Shown here: one piece after another, positions 16,730 to 29,503 of the stretch
How the letters are laid out: each line of letters begins with the position of its first letter
Numbering within the stretch: position 1 is the stretch's first letter
Assembly (NCBI GenBank): GCA_021769625.1
Contig: JAETSN010000025.1
Span: 1-53,941 of the forward strand
Length of the DNA stretch: 53,941 nt
Source of the DNA: [Clostridium] symbiosum
GTDB lineage: Bacteria > Bacillota > Clostridia > Lachnospirales > Lachnospiraceae
Reading direction: 5' to 3'
Program-made: the position numbers and the translations under genes
The notes under the pieces: generated by a model
What the model was told of the DNA's origin: nothing
Seen by the model: only the letters and a program-made list of their open reading frames with translations
The model's database searches: none

Positions 16730-17065
16730 ATGGAAAAAAATCATGATAAGACCCAGACCGAAAACTGTTGCAACGGCGACTGCCTTTTAAAGCATAAACA
16801 CAGGGAGGAAAAGGAATACCGCGATCTGATCCACCGCTTAAACCGGATCGAGGGACAGATTCGCGGCATCCGCGCCATGGTGGAGGAGGAGCGCTACTGT
16901 GTGGATATCATCACTCAGGTCAGCGCCGTCACTTCCGCGTTAAATGCATTCAACAAAGCGCTGCTCGCCCAGCATATAAAAACCTGCGTTGCAGATAATA
17001 TCCGTAACGGAAATGACGAAGTGGTGGATGAACTCTGCGAGACATTGAAGAAACTGATGAAATAA
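16730..17065 (+). CDS. csoR: CsoR-family copper-sensing repressor
   Basis: A 111-residue all-helical repressor of the CsoR/RcnR family. The core LNRIEGQIRGIRAMVEEERY leads to Cys57; His82 and Cys86 (QHIKTC) complete the C-H-C triad that binds Cu(I) in CsoR. An unusual N-terminal tail carries CCNGDC and HKH (Cys13, Cys14, Cys18, His22, His24), a possible extra metal site. Ribosome site AGGAGG lies 12 bases before the ATG. The operator immediately upstream and the copper ATPase 21 bases downstream support autoregulation and copper as the effector. Confidence 0.92.
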   Translation: MEKNHDKTQTENCCNGDCLLKHKHREEKEYRDLIHRLNRIEGQIRGIRAMVEEERYCVDIITQVSAVTSALNAFNKALLAQHIKTCVADNIRNGNDEVVDELCETLKKLMK

Positions 17066-17086
17066 AATTTTATAGGAGATGAAATA

Positions 17087-19978
17087 ATGATCAAAGAAAA
17101 ATTCGCGGTGACAGGCATGACCTGCTCCGCCTGCTCATCCAGAGTGGAAAAATGCGTTTCCGCGCTGGACGGCATCAATACCTGCGAAGTCAATCTGCTG
17201 ACCGGCAGTATGCAGGCATCTTATGATGAATCGATACTTAACACGGATGAGATCATAGCCGCCGTGGAAAAGGCTGGCTACGGCGCCTCCTCCCTCTCGC
17301 CGTCCCCCGGTTCATCCGGCGGCGGAAGCGCCGGGAAAAGAGCAGAAAATTCCCTGCAGGAAACCATGCAGAAGGCGCGGAAGGAAATGAAGGCGCGCCT
17401 GATCTGCTCCTTCCTGTTCTGGATCCCGCTCATGTATGTATCCATGTTCCATATGTTTTACGAGTGGTTCGGCCTGCCGGTGCCCGATCTTATCATGCGC
17501 GCTTTCCACGGGCCGGAAAATACGGTCACTTTCGCTTTCACCCAGTTTTTGCTGCTTTTGCCGATCATGTACTGCAACCGCAATTATTTTATCCACGGTT
17601 TTAAGAACCTTTTCCGCAGAAGCCCCAACATGGATTCCCTTGTGGCCGTGGGGAGCGCCGCCGCCGTCGTCTACGGCGTGTTTGCCATCTACCGCTTAAG
17701 CTGGGGGCTGGGCCATCAGGATATGGAATTGGTGGACCGCTATGGCATGGAAATCTATTTTGAATCCGCCGGCACGATCCTGACCCTGATCACGCTGGGA
17801 AAATATCTGGAGAGCCGTTCCAAGGCGCAGACCGGCAAAGCCATCGAAAAACTGGTGAATCTGGCGCCCAAGACCGCCCTTGTGCTCTCCCCCGACGGCG
17901 CGGAGCGGGAAGTGCCCGCGGATCAGGTCAAGGAAGGGGATATCGTTATCATAAAGCCCGGTGCCTATGTGCCGGTGGACGGCGTTATCACCTCCGGCTC
18001 CTCCTCTCTGGACGAATCCGCCATCACCGGGGAGAGCATCCCCGTGGAGAAGGCCGTGGACGATACCGTGATCTCCGCCTCTTTAAACAAGAGCGGCTAT
18101 TTTCAGATGAGGGCGGTAAAGACCGGCGAGAATACCACGATCAACCAGATCATCCGCCTTGTGGAAGAAGCCAGCGCCTCCAAAGCGCCTATCGCCAAAC
18201 TGGCGGATAAGATCGCAGGCATATTTGTCCCCGCGGTGATGTGCATTGCCCTGCTGGCGTTCCTGATCTGGATGTTCTCGGGGGCTGGCTTTGAATTTTC
18301 CCTGTCCATCGGCATCTCGGTGCTTGTCATCTCCTGTCCCTGCGCGCTGGGACTCGCCACCCCCGTCGCGATCATGGTGGGAACCGGAAAGGGCGCGGAG
18401 AACGGTATTTTGATCAAATCCGGGGAAGCGCTGGAAACCGCCCACTCCATCGATACGGTGGTGCTGGATAAGACCGGCACCATCACTCAGGGCAAGCCGG
18501 AAGTCACCGATGTGATCCCTTTGGGCATCTCCGGGCAAGAGCTGCTGCAGGCCGCCGTTATACTGGAGCGGCAGAGCGAGCATCCTCTGGCGGAGGCGAT
18601 CCTGCAATATGCCGAAGCGCACATGGAGATTATGCCGGATGCCGGGGCGCGTTCCGCTTCCCCGGACAGTGATGACGCATCTGTCATAAACGGTGCCGCC
18701 GTTCCCCGGAAAAACGCCCCGTGGCAGGCGGAAAATTTTGAGGCGCTCTTCGGCAGAGGCGTCCGCTGCACTTACCGGAAAGACACTTACTTTGCCGGGA
18801 ATTTGAAGCTGCTGGAGGAAGAGGGCTTTGACCTGTCCTCCATACAGGAAAAATTTGCCGTTCTCTCGGACGAGGGAAAGACCGTGCTGCTCTTTGCGCG
18901 GAAAGAAAACACCAGTGCTGCCGATACCGCTCCCTCTTTTGCCGACGGTATTTCCAGAGACAATACGGGGAAAGATCCCGCATCCGCCCACCGGATCCTC
19001 GGCATGATCGCCGTAGCGGATGTGGAAAAACCTTCCAGCATGGAAGCCATCCGAGAGTTTGAAAAGATGGGGATCGATGTGGTCATGCTCACCGGCGACA
19101 ACGAAAAGACCGCCGCCGCCATCGGAAAACGCCTCCACATCAAACATGTGATCGCGCAGGTACTGCCCCACCAGAAGGAGGAGAAGATACGGGAACTGAT
19201 AGAACAGGGGCATAAGGTGGCGATGATCGGGGACGGCATCAACGACGCCCCCGCCCTCGCCAGGGCCGATGTGGGCATCGCCATCGGCGCAGGGACCGAC
19301 GTCGCCATCGAAAGCGCGGACGCCGTGCTGATCAAAAACGACCTGATGGACGCCGTCAATGCTGTCCGGCTCAGCAAATCGGTGATCCGCAATATCCGGG
19401 AAAACCTGTTCTGGGCATTCTTCTACAACAGCATCGGCATTCCCCTCGCGGCAGGGCTTCTCTATCCGGCGTTCGGGCTGAAGTTAAATCCCATGTTCGG
19501 CGCCGCCGCCATGAGCCTCAGCAGTGTCTGCGTTGTATGCAACGCGCTCAGGCTCCGGCTTTTCAAACCACTCAGGGCGCAGGGCGATGCTAAATATGAC
19601 ACAACTGTCACTGAAATTACCGAAAACAACATCGGGAATAATACAGAAGATGCGGAATATCCACAGGAAAGTATATTGCAAAATGCGTCTGCAAAAACTA
19701 TGATAGAAGCAGGCGAAAATAATATAACAAAAACGATCATATCGGAAAAAGGAGAACAAACCATGAAAGAACTGACTTTAACCATCGAAGGCATGATGTG
19801 CGCACACTGCCAGAAACACGCGACCGACGCTTTAAACGCTCTTGAGGGCGTGACCGCCGAAGTGAACTTAGAAGAAAAGAAAGCCTATGTCAAGGCTGAC
19901 CGGGAAATCGCCGATGAGGTCTTCAAAAAAGCCATTGCGGACGCCGGATATGAAGTGACCGCGATCGCACGCGCATGA
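17087..19978 (+). CDS. copA: Copper-exporting P1B-type ATPase fused to a CopZ-like domain
   Basis: A 963-residue Cu(I) transporter of the cytoplasmic membrane. The N-terminal HMA domain has GMTCSACSSR (about 9-18). The transmembrane metal site is SCPCALGLATP (CPC near 417), the phosphorylation site DKTGT near 459, the copper-ATPase HP motif SEHPLAEAI near 500, and the hinge GDGINDAPALARADVG near 715. The catalytic body ends near residue 835 (CNALRLRLFKPL). A polar linker of about 55 residues leads into a second HMA domain, MMCAHCQKHATDALNALEG (about 901-919), at the extreme C terminus, an unusual position. The ATG at 19763 is in frame and preceded by GGAG, so the last 71 residues may also be made as a free chaperone. 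Follows csoR by 21 bases. Confidence 0.95.
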   Translation: MIKEKFAVTGMTCSACSSRVEKCVSALDGINTCEVNLLTGSMQASYDESILNTDEIIAAVEKAGYGASSLSPSPGSSGGGSAGKRAENSLQETMQKARKEMKARLICSFLFWIPLMYVSMFHMFYEWFGLPVPDLIMRAFHGPENTVTFAFTQFLLLLPIMYCNRNYFIHGFKNLFRRSPNMDSLVAVGSAAAVVYGVFAIYRLSWGLGHQDMELVDRYGMEIYFESAGTILTLITLGKYLESRSKAQTGKAIEKLVNLAPKTALVLSPDGAEREVPADQVKEGDIVIIKPGAYVPVDGVITSGSSSLDESAITGESIPVEKAVDDTVISASLNKSGYFQMRAVKTGENTTINQIIRLVEEASASKAPIAKLADKIAGIFVPAVMCIALLAFLIWMFSGAGFEFSLSIGISVLVISCPCALGLATPVAIMVGTGKGAENGILIKSGEALETAHSIDTVVLDKTGTITQGKPEVTDVIPLGISGQELLQAAVILERQSEHPLAEAILQYAEAHMEIMPDAGARSASPDSDDASVINGAAVPRKNAPWQAENFEALFGRGVRCTYRKDTYFAGNLKLLEEEGFDLSSIQEKFAVLSDEGKTVLLFARKENTSAADTAPSFADGISRDNTGKDPASAHRILGMIAVADVEKPSSMEAIREFEKMGIDVVMLTGDNEKTAAAIGKRLHIKHVIAQVLPHQKEEKIRELIEQGHKVAMIGDGINDAPALARADVGIAIGAGTDVAIESADAVLIKNDLMDAVNAVRLSKSVIRNIRENLFWAFFYNSIGIPLAAGLLYPAFGLKLNPMFGAAAMSLSSVCVVCNALRLRLFKPLRAQGDAKYDTTVTEITENNIGNNTEDAEYPQESILQNASAKTMIEAGENNITKTIISEKGEQTMKELTLTIEGMMCAHCQKHATDALNALEGVTAEVNLEEKKAYVKADREIADEVFKKAIADAGYEVTAIARA
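19763..19978 (+). CDS. copZ: Possible internally initiated CopZ-like copper chaperone
   Basis: In frame with copA, the ATG at 19763 lies eight bases after GGAG in AAAAAGGAGAACAAACC. It would give a 71-residue protein, MKELTLTIEGMMCAHC and onward, with the size, start and Cu(I)-binding CxxC of an independent CopZ. Either the ancestral copA and copZ genes have fused by loss of the copA stop codon, or both a fused and a free form are made. E. coli copA also yields a short chaperone, but from its N terminus by frameshifting. Confidence 0.45.
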   Translation: MKELTLTIEGMMCAHCQKHATDALNALEGVTAEVNLEEKKAYVKADREIADEVFKKAIADAGYEVTAIARA

Positions 19979-19992
19979 TCTGCGAAAAAAGC

Positions 19993-20037
19993 AGCCGCTG
20001 CCAAAGATATCAGCATGATACACCTTTGGCAGCGGCT
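19993..20037 (+). terminator. Terminator of the csoR-copA transcript
   Basis: AGCCGCTGCCAAAG and CTTTGGCAGCGGCT are perfect 14-base arms with a 17-base loop, followed by GTTCTT. The A-run AAAAAAG before it suggests some activity on the minus strand too. Confidence 0.75.
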
Positions 20038-20121
20038 GTTCTTCCGTCCGAGCCTCCATTTCCCCGCACATTTCCCTCCATTTCCGCATATAATAAAACA
20101 AGAATCCCCCGGAGGGTCCCC

Positions 20122-20886
20122 ATGAAAAAAGTTGCCATCATCGGTTCGCCTTCTCTGCACAAAAATTACCAGACCGCTCTGGAGAACGTATCCTGCCAGG
20201 CCGTTATCTTCCCTGATGCTTCCTATATCCAAAAACATCCTGACGTCTTTGACGGCCTGCTGCTGCCCGGCGGCGGCGATGTGCCTGCTGCCCTTTCCGG
20301 TTACGAATCTCTTATGGAATTTCTTCCTGCCTGTGGCTGTGATTCCCACAATTCTTTCTGTCCCTCCGCTATTCAGGACTGCAAAGATTCTGATACGGCT
20401 GCCGGCTCCTTCAAAACGAATCTGTCAATTTCCGGCACCAGAGATAATACCCCGGACCATGCCCTCGATCTGGAACAGCTCCATGCGCTTGATCTGTTTG
20501 CGAAAATGAAAAAGCCTGTCTTCGGCATCTGCAAAGGCATGCAGCTCATCAACCTCTACTTTGGCGGCACGATCCGGGAAGTATCCAACCGGTCCCTGCA
20601 CCGGCATCCGGGGAAGGATGCCTTCCACCCCGCCGACAACCTGCCCGGCTCCTTTCTGCACGCCCTCTTCGGCCCCCATATGCTGATCAACAGCTGCCAC
20701 CATCAATGCGTCGATACCCTCGGGAAAAATCTGCAGATCATCCAGCATGCCCAGGACAAGGAGGTCGAGGCCATCTCCCACCTCTCGCTGCCTGTCATAG
20801 GAACACAATGGCACCCCGAGAGGATGCCGAAACTTCCCCGTCAGGATGCCGCATTGTTATTTCGATATTTTCTTTCGCTCTTATAA
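20122..20886 (+). CDS. Gamma-glutamyl-GABA hydrolase-like class I amidotransferase (peptidase C26)
   Basis: A 254-residue protein of the PuuD/C26 group, which hydrolyse gamma-glutamyl bonds. The fold markers are LLLPGGGDVPAALSG near 50-64, the nucleophile elbow FGICKGMQLINLYFGG near 133-148 (Cys136 in GICKG), and GTQWHPERMPK near 229-239, giving the catalytic His and Glu. An insert near 80-110 (PACGCDSHNSFCPSA) is unusual. The long open frame extends upstream to 19975, but GGAGGG sits six bases before the ATG at 20122 and the protein start MKKVAIIGSP matches the family. Single gene between a terminator and a convergent gene. Substrate not determined. Confidence 0.88.
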   Translation: MKKVAIIGSPSLHKNYQTALENVSCQAVIFPDASYIQKHPDVFDGLLLPGGGDVPAALSGYESLMEFLPACGCDSHNSFCPSAIQDCKDSDTAAGSFKTNLSISGTRDNTPDHALDLEQLHALDLFAKMKKPVFGICKGMQLINLYFGGTIREVSNRSLHRHPGKDAFHPADNLPGSFLHALFGPHMLINSCHHQCVDTLGKNLQIIQHAQDKEVEAISHLSLPVIGTQWHPERMPKLPRQDAALLFRYFLSLL

Positions 20887-20925
20887 ACAGAGCACTCTCA
20901 TTCCCAAAAGATACCCCGGATCGGC

Positions 20926-22389
20926 TTATCGCAATCCATTGTACTGATTGTATACGGTACAAAGTTTATTCGTGTTTTTGATCACAAAATTCAGCGCGAT
21001 AAAAGGTCCGACAAAGCAGAGCAGAGAACCGAACAGTACCCACATCACATAGGTCGTACCGTTTTCCTGGATCGGCACATTATACCGGGAACCGTTTGCC
21101 TGCAGGCGGTTTGCCAGCTTATACCACCAGATGATCCTGTAAATGCCGCAGGTGATAAATCCGAGGAAAATAAATGCGAGAATGCCGCTTGTGCTTTCTC
21201 CGTCCCCCTCACAGATATCATTGACGTCCTCCGCCAGTTTATGTATAAAGAAATATGGATAAATACCGCAGGTGACAAGAGAAAGCAGAATATAGATCCA
21301 GATACTCCGGTCCGTCTTCTTTGCCACGGTCCCCCGTGCCGGCCCGGTCGGCATTCCATAACCCACACCACCCATGGGCGGCACGCCGTATCCCGGCGCT
21401 CCTCCTGCAGGCGGCGTCTGATACCCCGCCGCATCCCCCGCGGGATTAGCCTGATATCCTGCTCCTCCGACAGGAGGCGCCTGGTACGCTGCCGCGCTCT
21501 GCTGCTTTGCGGCGCTTTTTTCCGCCTGTTTTTTCTGTATATCCTTTGCCGCTCCGGAGAGTTCGGAAAGTCCTGCCGAAATATTATTTTGAAGTTCTTC
21601 CTTCGTCTCACCTATGACAGGCGCACAACCCATCGCGTACATCAGCCCGAAAAGCGCTGCCGCCACGAACACATATCCCAGCCAGTAAAAAATAGTTTTT
21701 CCTCCGATAAAATATCTATATGTGATCAGATTTGCCGCAAGAAATATGATCAGAGACAAAAATCTGAGAAGCACACCCAGAACCGCTCCTCCGAAAACCA
21801 GGTCTTTCAGCTTACTGCTCCACTTCCACGCGGAAGCCGCCGTACTCAATGTCATCACGATCGCCGCCGCAAAACCAAGAATTGTCGAGATAAAATACAC
21901 AATACTCAGACTAAAAATCGTACTGAAAATAGCAGGAATCCTTGTCAGCGCAGATATCAAAAAGAACACTGCAAACACACCGCAGGCGATCCGCATCACC
22001 ATATCCAGATTGCCGCTTTTCGCTCCGCCTGCACCGCCCCCTGTCTGAGCCTGCTGCCCATAGGACGGACCCGCCGCATTTCCTGTGCTCTGCGTATTCC
22101 CCGCGCCGAAACCGCCGCTCCCCGCTGACTGCCGGGTATCTGCTCCAAAGCCTCCGTTATCCGCTCCGGTGCCCGCATTCACAGACTGCCCGGCGTTCCC
22201 CGCGCTAAAACCGGCATCTTCCGGCTGTCCATTGTTCTTTGCCTCAGCACCCGTATTCACAGACTGTCCATCACTCTCTGCAGCCGCATCCGCGCCCGCC
22301 GGCTGCCCGACGCCCTCCACAGGCGTACCGCATTTAGGACAAAACCTCTGGCCATCGCTCAAAGGATTTCCACATTCGGGACAAAACAT
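20926..22389 (-). CDS. Zinc-ribbon membrane protein with C-terminal DUF4234 domain (long paralogue)
   Basis: A 487-residue protein. Two CxxC pairs (CPECGNPLSDGQRFCPKCG, residues 3-21) form a zinc ribbon. An Ala/Gly/Asn-rich linker follows to about residue 130, then four or five membrane segments (about 135-260), a Gln/Ala/Pro-rich linker with GY(Q/G)xPP repeats, and a DUF4234-like domain with the TCGIYPYFFIHK and TCGIYRIIWWYKLANRLQ signatures and three membrane segments. The ATG at 22389 follows AAGGAGGAGAAAAT; an upstream in-frame start adds nine residues but has no ribosome site. The last ~125 residues are about 92% identical to the neighbouring gene at 22528-23283. Function unknown. Confidence 0.88.
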   Translation of the reverse strand: MFCPECGNPLSDGQRFCPKCGTPVEGVGQPAGADAAAESDGQSVNTGAEAKNNGQPEDAGFSAGNAGQSVNAGTGADNGGFGADTRQSAGSGGFGAGNTQSTGNAAGPSYGQQAQTGGGAGGAKSGNLDMVMRIACGVFAVFFLISALTRIPAIFSTIFSLSIVYFISTILGFAAAIVMTLSTAASAWKWSSKLKDLVFGGAVLGVLLRFLSLIIFLAANLITYRYFIGGKTIFYWLGYVFVAAALFGLMYAMGCAPVIGETKEELQNNISAGLSELSGAAKDIQKKQAEKSAAKQQSAAAYQAPPVGGAGYQANPAGDAAGYQTPPAGGAPGYGVPPMGGVGYGMPTGPARGTVAKKTDRSIWIYILLSLVTCGIYPYFFIHKLAEDVNDICEGDGESTSGILAFIFLGFITCGIYRIIWWYKLANRLQANGSRYNVPIQENGTTYVMWVLFGSLLCFVGPFIALNFVIKNTNKLCTVYNQYNGLR

Positions 22390-22454
22390 ATTTTCTCCTC
22401 CTTGTAATTCAATCATCTGTATATAAATATATATCTCTGCTTTTCATAAAAACC

Positions 22455-22483
22455 ATTGTAAGCCCTCCATCCCGTTTCGTCAA
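22455..22483 (-). promoter_or_regulatory. Promoter of the long DUF4234 paralogue
   Basis: Minus strand TTGACG, 17-base spacer, TACAAT. The -35 context (TTGACGAAAC) and the GCTTACAAT -10 match the promoter of the short paralogue at 23349-23377. Confidence 0.65.
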
Positions 22484-22527
22484 GCTCGGGAACCGGCTGT
22501 ACCCGGACTCCGTTTTTAAAACGAAAA

Positions 22528-23283
22528 CTAGACCAGGCCATTGTACTGATTATATACTGCACAGAGTTTATTGGTATTTCTGATCACAAAATTCAACGCG
22601 ATAAAAGGTCCGATAAAGCACAGCAAAGAACCGAACAGTACCCACATCACATAGGTCGTACCGTTTTCCTGGATCGTCACATTATACCGGAGGCCGTTTG
22701 CCTGCAGACGGTTTGCCAGCTTATACCACCAGATGATCCTGTAAATACCGCAGGTGATAAATCCAAGTAAAATAAAAGTCAGAATACCGCTTGTGTCCTC
22801 CCCGTCCCCCGCACAGATATCATTGACATCCTCCGCCAGTTTATGTATAAAGAAATACGGATAAATACCGCAGGTGACAAGAGAAAGCAAAATATAGATC
22901 CAGATACTCCGATCCGTCTTCTTTGCCACAGTTCCGCGTGCCGGTCCGGTCGGCATTCCATATGCCGCGCCTCCCATGGGCGGTACGCCGTATCCCGGCA
23001 TTCCTCCTGTCGGCGGTGTCTGATAACCCGCTGCATCTCCCGGCGGCGTCTGATAGCCCGCTGCATCTCCCGGCGGCGGTGTCTGATAACCCGCCGCTTC
23101 CTGCCGGCCTGCCGCATGATTCGCTGTGTTCCCCGCACCGATGTCCGCACTCATCGCCTGTGCGCTTCCCCCCGCGCCGACACCCGCATCCGCCGGCTGT
23201 CCGTTTCCCTCCACCGGCGTACCGCATTTGGGGCAAAACCTTTGATCATCATTCAAAGGATTCCCGCATTCTGAACAAAACAT
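22528..23283 (-). CDS. Zinc-ribbon membrane protein with C-terminal DUF4234 domain (short paralogue)
   Basis: A 251-residue protein. Zinc ribbon CSECGNPLNDDQRFCPKCG (3-21), a short polar linker, then GYQTPP-type repeats (about 70-105; three near-perfect copies of the GDAAGYQTPP unit), and the DUF4234 region with TCGIYPYFFIHK and TCGIYRIIWWYK. Compared with its neighbour it lacks the central multi-helix region. The ATG at 23283 follows AAGGAGGATAAAAA. Tandem duplication is evident in both coding and promoter sequence. It is divergent from the large zinc-ribbon gene at 23578, with which it shares a 294-base intergenic region. Function unknown. Confidence 0.88.
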   Translation of the reverse strand: MFCSECGNPLNDDQRFCPKCGTPVEGNGQPADAGVGAGGSAQAMSADIGAGNTANHAAGRQEAAGYQTPPPGDAAGYQTPPGDAAGYQTPPTGGMPGYGVPPMGGAAYGMPTGPARGTVAKKTDRSIWIYILLSLVTCGIYPYFFIHKLAEDVNDICAGDGEDTSGILTFILLGFITCGIYRIIWWYKLANRLQANGLRYNVTIQENGTTYVMWVLFGSLLCFIGPFIALNFVIRNTNKLCAVYNQYNGLV

Positions 23284-23348
23284 TTTTTATCCTCCTTGTT
23301 CTCCAATCATCTGCATAAAAATGCATATTTTTTCATTTCCCCAAAATC

Positions 23349-23377
23349 ATTGTAAGCTCTCTGAACTGTTTCGTCAA
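23349..23377 (-). promoter_or_regulatory. Promoter of the short DUF4234 paralogue
   Basis: Minus strand TTGACG, 17-base spacer, TACAAT, closely matching the promoter of the long paralogue. Confidence 0.65.
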
Positions 23378-23403
23378 GCACGGAAGATACAAAGATGCTT
23401 TTA

Positions 23404-23432
23404 TTGACAAATGTAGTGTATTTATGTATGAT
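23404..23432 (+). promoter_or_regulatory. Promoter of the zinc-ribbon/exported-domain operon
   Basis: TTGACA, 17-base spacer, TATGAT on the plus strand. It starts a leader of about 140 bases before the ATG at 23578. The divergent promoters for 22528-23283 and this operon lie only 26 bases apart. Confidence 0.75.
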
Positions 23433-23577
23433 TATAGGCGGAATTCTATAATAATCGTTTCCTTAAATTATATATCTCATGATATATTTCTGTGTATCTG
23501 TGTACGGCATCCGATATGACAGAATGGAATGATTATATTCCACAAGTATACTATTTAAACAGGAGGAAATATGAATC

Positions 23578-25788
23578 ATGTTGATATGCCCCAAATGCCA
23601 GGCGCAATTGGAAGACGGCGCCAGCTTTTGTGACTCGTGCGGCGCACCGATACCGGCTCCGGCCAACCAGCCTGCAGCCGCCGTGTATTGCGCCCACTGC
23701 GGTACACAGGTGAACGCGGAGAATCCGTTCTGTTCGAACTGCGGAAAACCGCTTGATGAAAATGTGTTCTGTCCGAACTGCGGCACACAGGTAAACACCT
23801 CTTTTGCTGTCTGTCCGAATTGTTCATCGAGACTTTATAACGCGGTCTTCTGTCCGAACTGCGGCTCTCCTTCCCATCCCGACGCCGCCTTTTGTAAGAG
23901 CTGCGGCTCTCCTCTTTCGGCCGGCAGCAAGCCTGAAGGGAACAGCAATGAACAGAAAAGCGGCGATAAGAAAAAGAAGAACTCAGAAAAAAAACAGAGA
24001 GAACCCGGAAAGAAAAAATCCAAAAAAGTCCTTATCTTTGCGGGGATCGGCGTCATTGTCGCCGCTGCCCTTGTGTGCATTTTCGTATTATTCGGAGGAA
24101 GTACAGGCGGGACCTCCAAAAATTATGCAATGTATGTCAAGGACAAAGAACTCTATTATACCGATTTTTCCAGCAAAGATCCCTGGCAGATCACGTCCAG
24201 GCTTGTCAAAGACGATGCCTATGATAACTACGATTTTTCATCCGGTGCATATATCCTCGGCAGTGCCTGCCGCCTCAGCAAAGACGGCTCCCTGCTGTTT
24301 TTCCCGGACAGGATCAACGGTTCCGACAGCGGTTATTCTCTTTACTGCCGCAACATAAACCGCCCGAAGGAGGAAGCGCTCAAGATTGATTCCGATGTGG
24401 TCTCCTATTCCGTGAGCGATGACGCCTCCGCCGTTACATACCAAAAAAACAACACACTCTATCAATACGACAGAAAAAAAGAGGATAAGCAGAAAGTTGC
24501 CAGCGACATCCTGAATTACCGTGTGTCCGCCGACGGAAGGACCATACTGTATATGAATGAGGAATATGCGCTCTACTCTACCGTGAAGGGAGGCGAGAGG
24601 GAAAAGCTTGACAGCGATCTTTCCAGCCTGGACTATGTCTCCGAAGATCTCTCTACCGTATTTTATACCAAAGAGGGTTCCCTGTATAAAAAGGAAGCCG
24701 GTAAGGATAAAGAAAAAATCTCCTCCGACGTATACGGTGTAATAAAAGTTTACGAGTCGGGCGAGGCCTATTATGTAAAGGCGGAAACCGCGGAAGTTCC
24801 CCTGATCAACTATGTCTATGACGACAAAAAAGAGTCCGATGCCGCTATGCCGGAGCCGGAATCTCCGAGCTGGACGGATCCCGACTATGACGCGAAATAT
24901 GAAACCTACCAGAGAGAACTCGAGGAATACAACGCAAAACGGGACCGTGACTATGCCCGCGAATATCTGGCCGAAGAAAAAATGGAGCAGACAGCTTACA
25001 CCCTCTGCTATTATAACGGAAAGGAAGAATCCACTGTCAGCGATGCTTTCACTAATTTTTCCTACACCTGCGCGGCCAATGAACCTGTCATTACATATAC
25101 GGCTTACGATCAGTCCGGGGACGTCACCGTAAAGCTTTCCGAAACAGAAGATATTTATTCCATCAGCGGCATGATCACGGAAGCTCTTTATTCTGCAGCC
25201 AACAGATATGTTGCCGCCGGCTCCGTCTCCGCTTCTCTGGATCAGGATGACGCGGCAAGCCTTTGTCTTTCCGCTGACGGCGAAACGCTTTACTATTTAG
25301 CCGAAATACCGGAGGACAAAAATTACGGCGAACTGTATCGTGTCTCCGTTTCATCCTCCGGGGAACTCGGCACGCCGGAATTGTATGACAGTGATGTCTG
25401 CACGGATAACATTTATTTCATAAGCGAGGATAAGCTTCTGTATTTCAAAGATTACAAAGAAGACAAAGGCGAACTGTACATCAATCAGGAAAGGATCGAT
25501 TACGACGTAAACGCCTACACCATTCACCGCAGTGAAGATGCCGATCGGATCACTTACTATATCGACTGGAACAGCGATAAAGGCTACGGCACTTTAAAAA
25601 CCTACACCAGAAAAGAAGCAGAAAAAATCGCCGACGATGTGCATGCCTACAGCGTGCTTCCAAACGGAAATGTACTTTATCTCTATGACTACAGTCAGAA
25701 ATACTATCATGGAGACTTATATCTCTGGAACAAAAAAGATGCAGAAAAGATCGATGACAGTGTTGTCTGTATCCTTCCTGTTTTTTAA
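23578..25788 (+). CDS. Membrane protein with four zinc ribbons and an exported propeller-like domain
   Basis: A 736-residue protein. Eight CxxC pairs arranged as four zinc ribbons fill residues 4-118 (CPKC..CDSC, CAHC..CSNC, CPNC..CPNC, CPNC..CKSC). A Lys-rich stretch near 125-148 precedes one membrane helix (about 150-171), so the ribbons are cytoplasmic and residues 175-736 extracytoplasmic. That outer part shows recurring (Y/L)SxDG.T(I/L)(Y/L)Y(M/L) segments, such as YRVSADGRTILYMNEE and LCLSADGETLYYLAE, like TolB/WD-type propeller blades. AGGAGG lies 11 bases before the ATG; an ATG closer to it (23571) is out of frame and stops soon. Probably cotranscribed with 25881 and 28193. The layout recalls YvbJ/TcaA-like proteins, but the exported domain differs. 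Function unknown. Confidence 0.88.
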   Translation: MLICPKCQAQLEDGASFCDSCGAPIPAPANQPAAAVYCAHCGTQVNAENPFCSNCGKPLDENVFCPNCGTQVNTSFAVCPNCSSRLYNAVFCPNCGSPSHPDAAFCKSCGSPLSAGSKPEGNSNEQKSGDKKKKNSEKKQREPGKKKSKKVLIFAGIGVIVAAALVCIFVLFGGSTGGTSKNYAMYVKDKELYYTDFSSKDPWQITSRLVKDDAYDNYDFSSGAYILGSACRLSKDGSLLFFPDRINGSDSGYSLYCRNINRPKEEALKIDSDVVSYSVSDDASAVTYQKNNTLYQYDRKKEDKQKVASDILNYRVSADGRTILYMNEEYALYSTVKGGEREKLDSDLSSLDYVSEDLSTVFYTKEGSLYKKEAGKDKEKISSDVYGVIKVYESGEAYYVKAETAEVPLINYVYDDKKESDAAMPEPESPSWTDPDYDAKYETYQRELEEYNAKRDRDYAREYLAEEKMEQTAYTLCYYNGKEESTVSDAFTNFSYTCAANEPVITYTAYDQSGDVTVKLSETEDIYSISGMITEALYSAANRYVAAGSVSASLDQDDAASLCLSADGETLYYLAEIPEDKNYGELYRVSVSSSGELGTPELYDSDVCTDNIYFISEDKLLYFKDYKEDKGELYINQERIDYDVNAYTIHRSEDADRITYYIDWNSDKGYGTLKTYTRKEAEKIADDVHAYSVLPNGNVLYLYDYSQKYYHGDLYLWNKKDAEKIDDSVVCILPVF

Positions 25789-25859
25789 GTCAAATACCCG
25801 CAGGCAATCCCTGACTCATTGCCCGCAGAAATAAATGTAACTTATCAACCAGTTCATAA

Positions 25860-29498
<3,639 letters not shown>

Positions 29499-29503
<5 letters not shown>

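Noticed and set aside
18083-19213. 376-codon open frame on the minus strand inside copA
   Set aside because: It lies wholly antisense to a well-conserved ATPase; its composition (Gly/His/Arg-rich) is that of an antisense shadow of GC-rich coding DNA.
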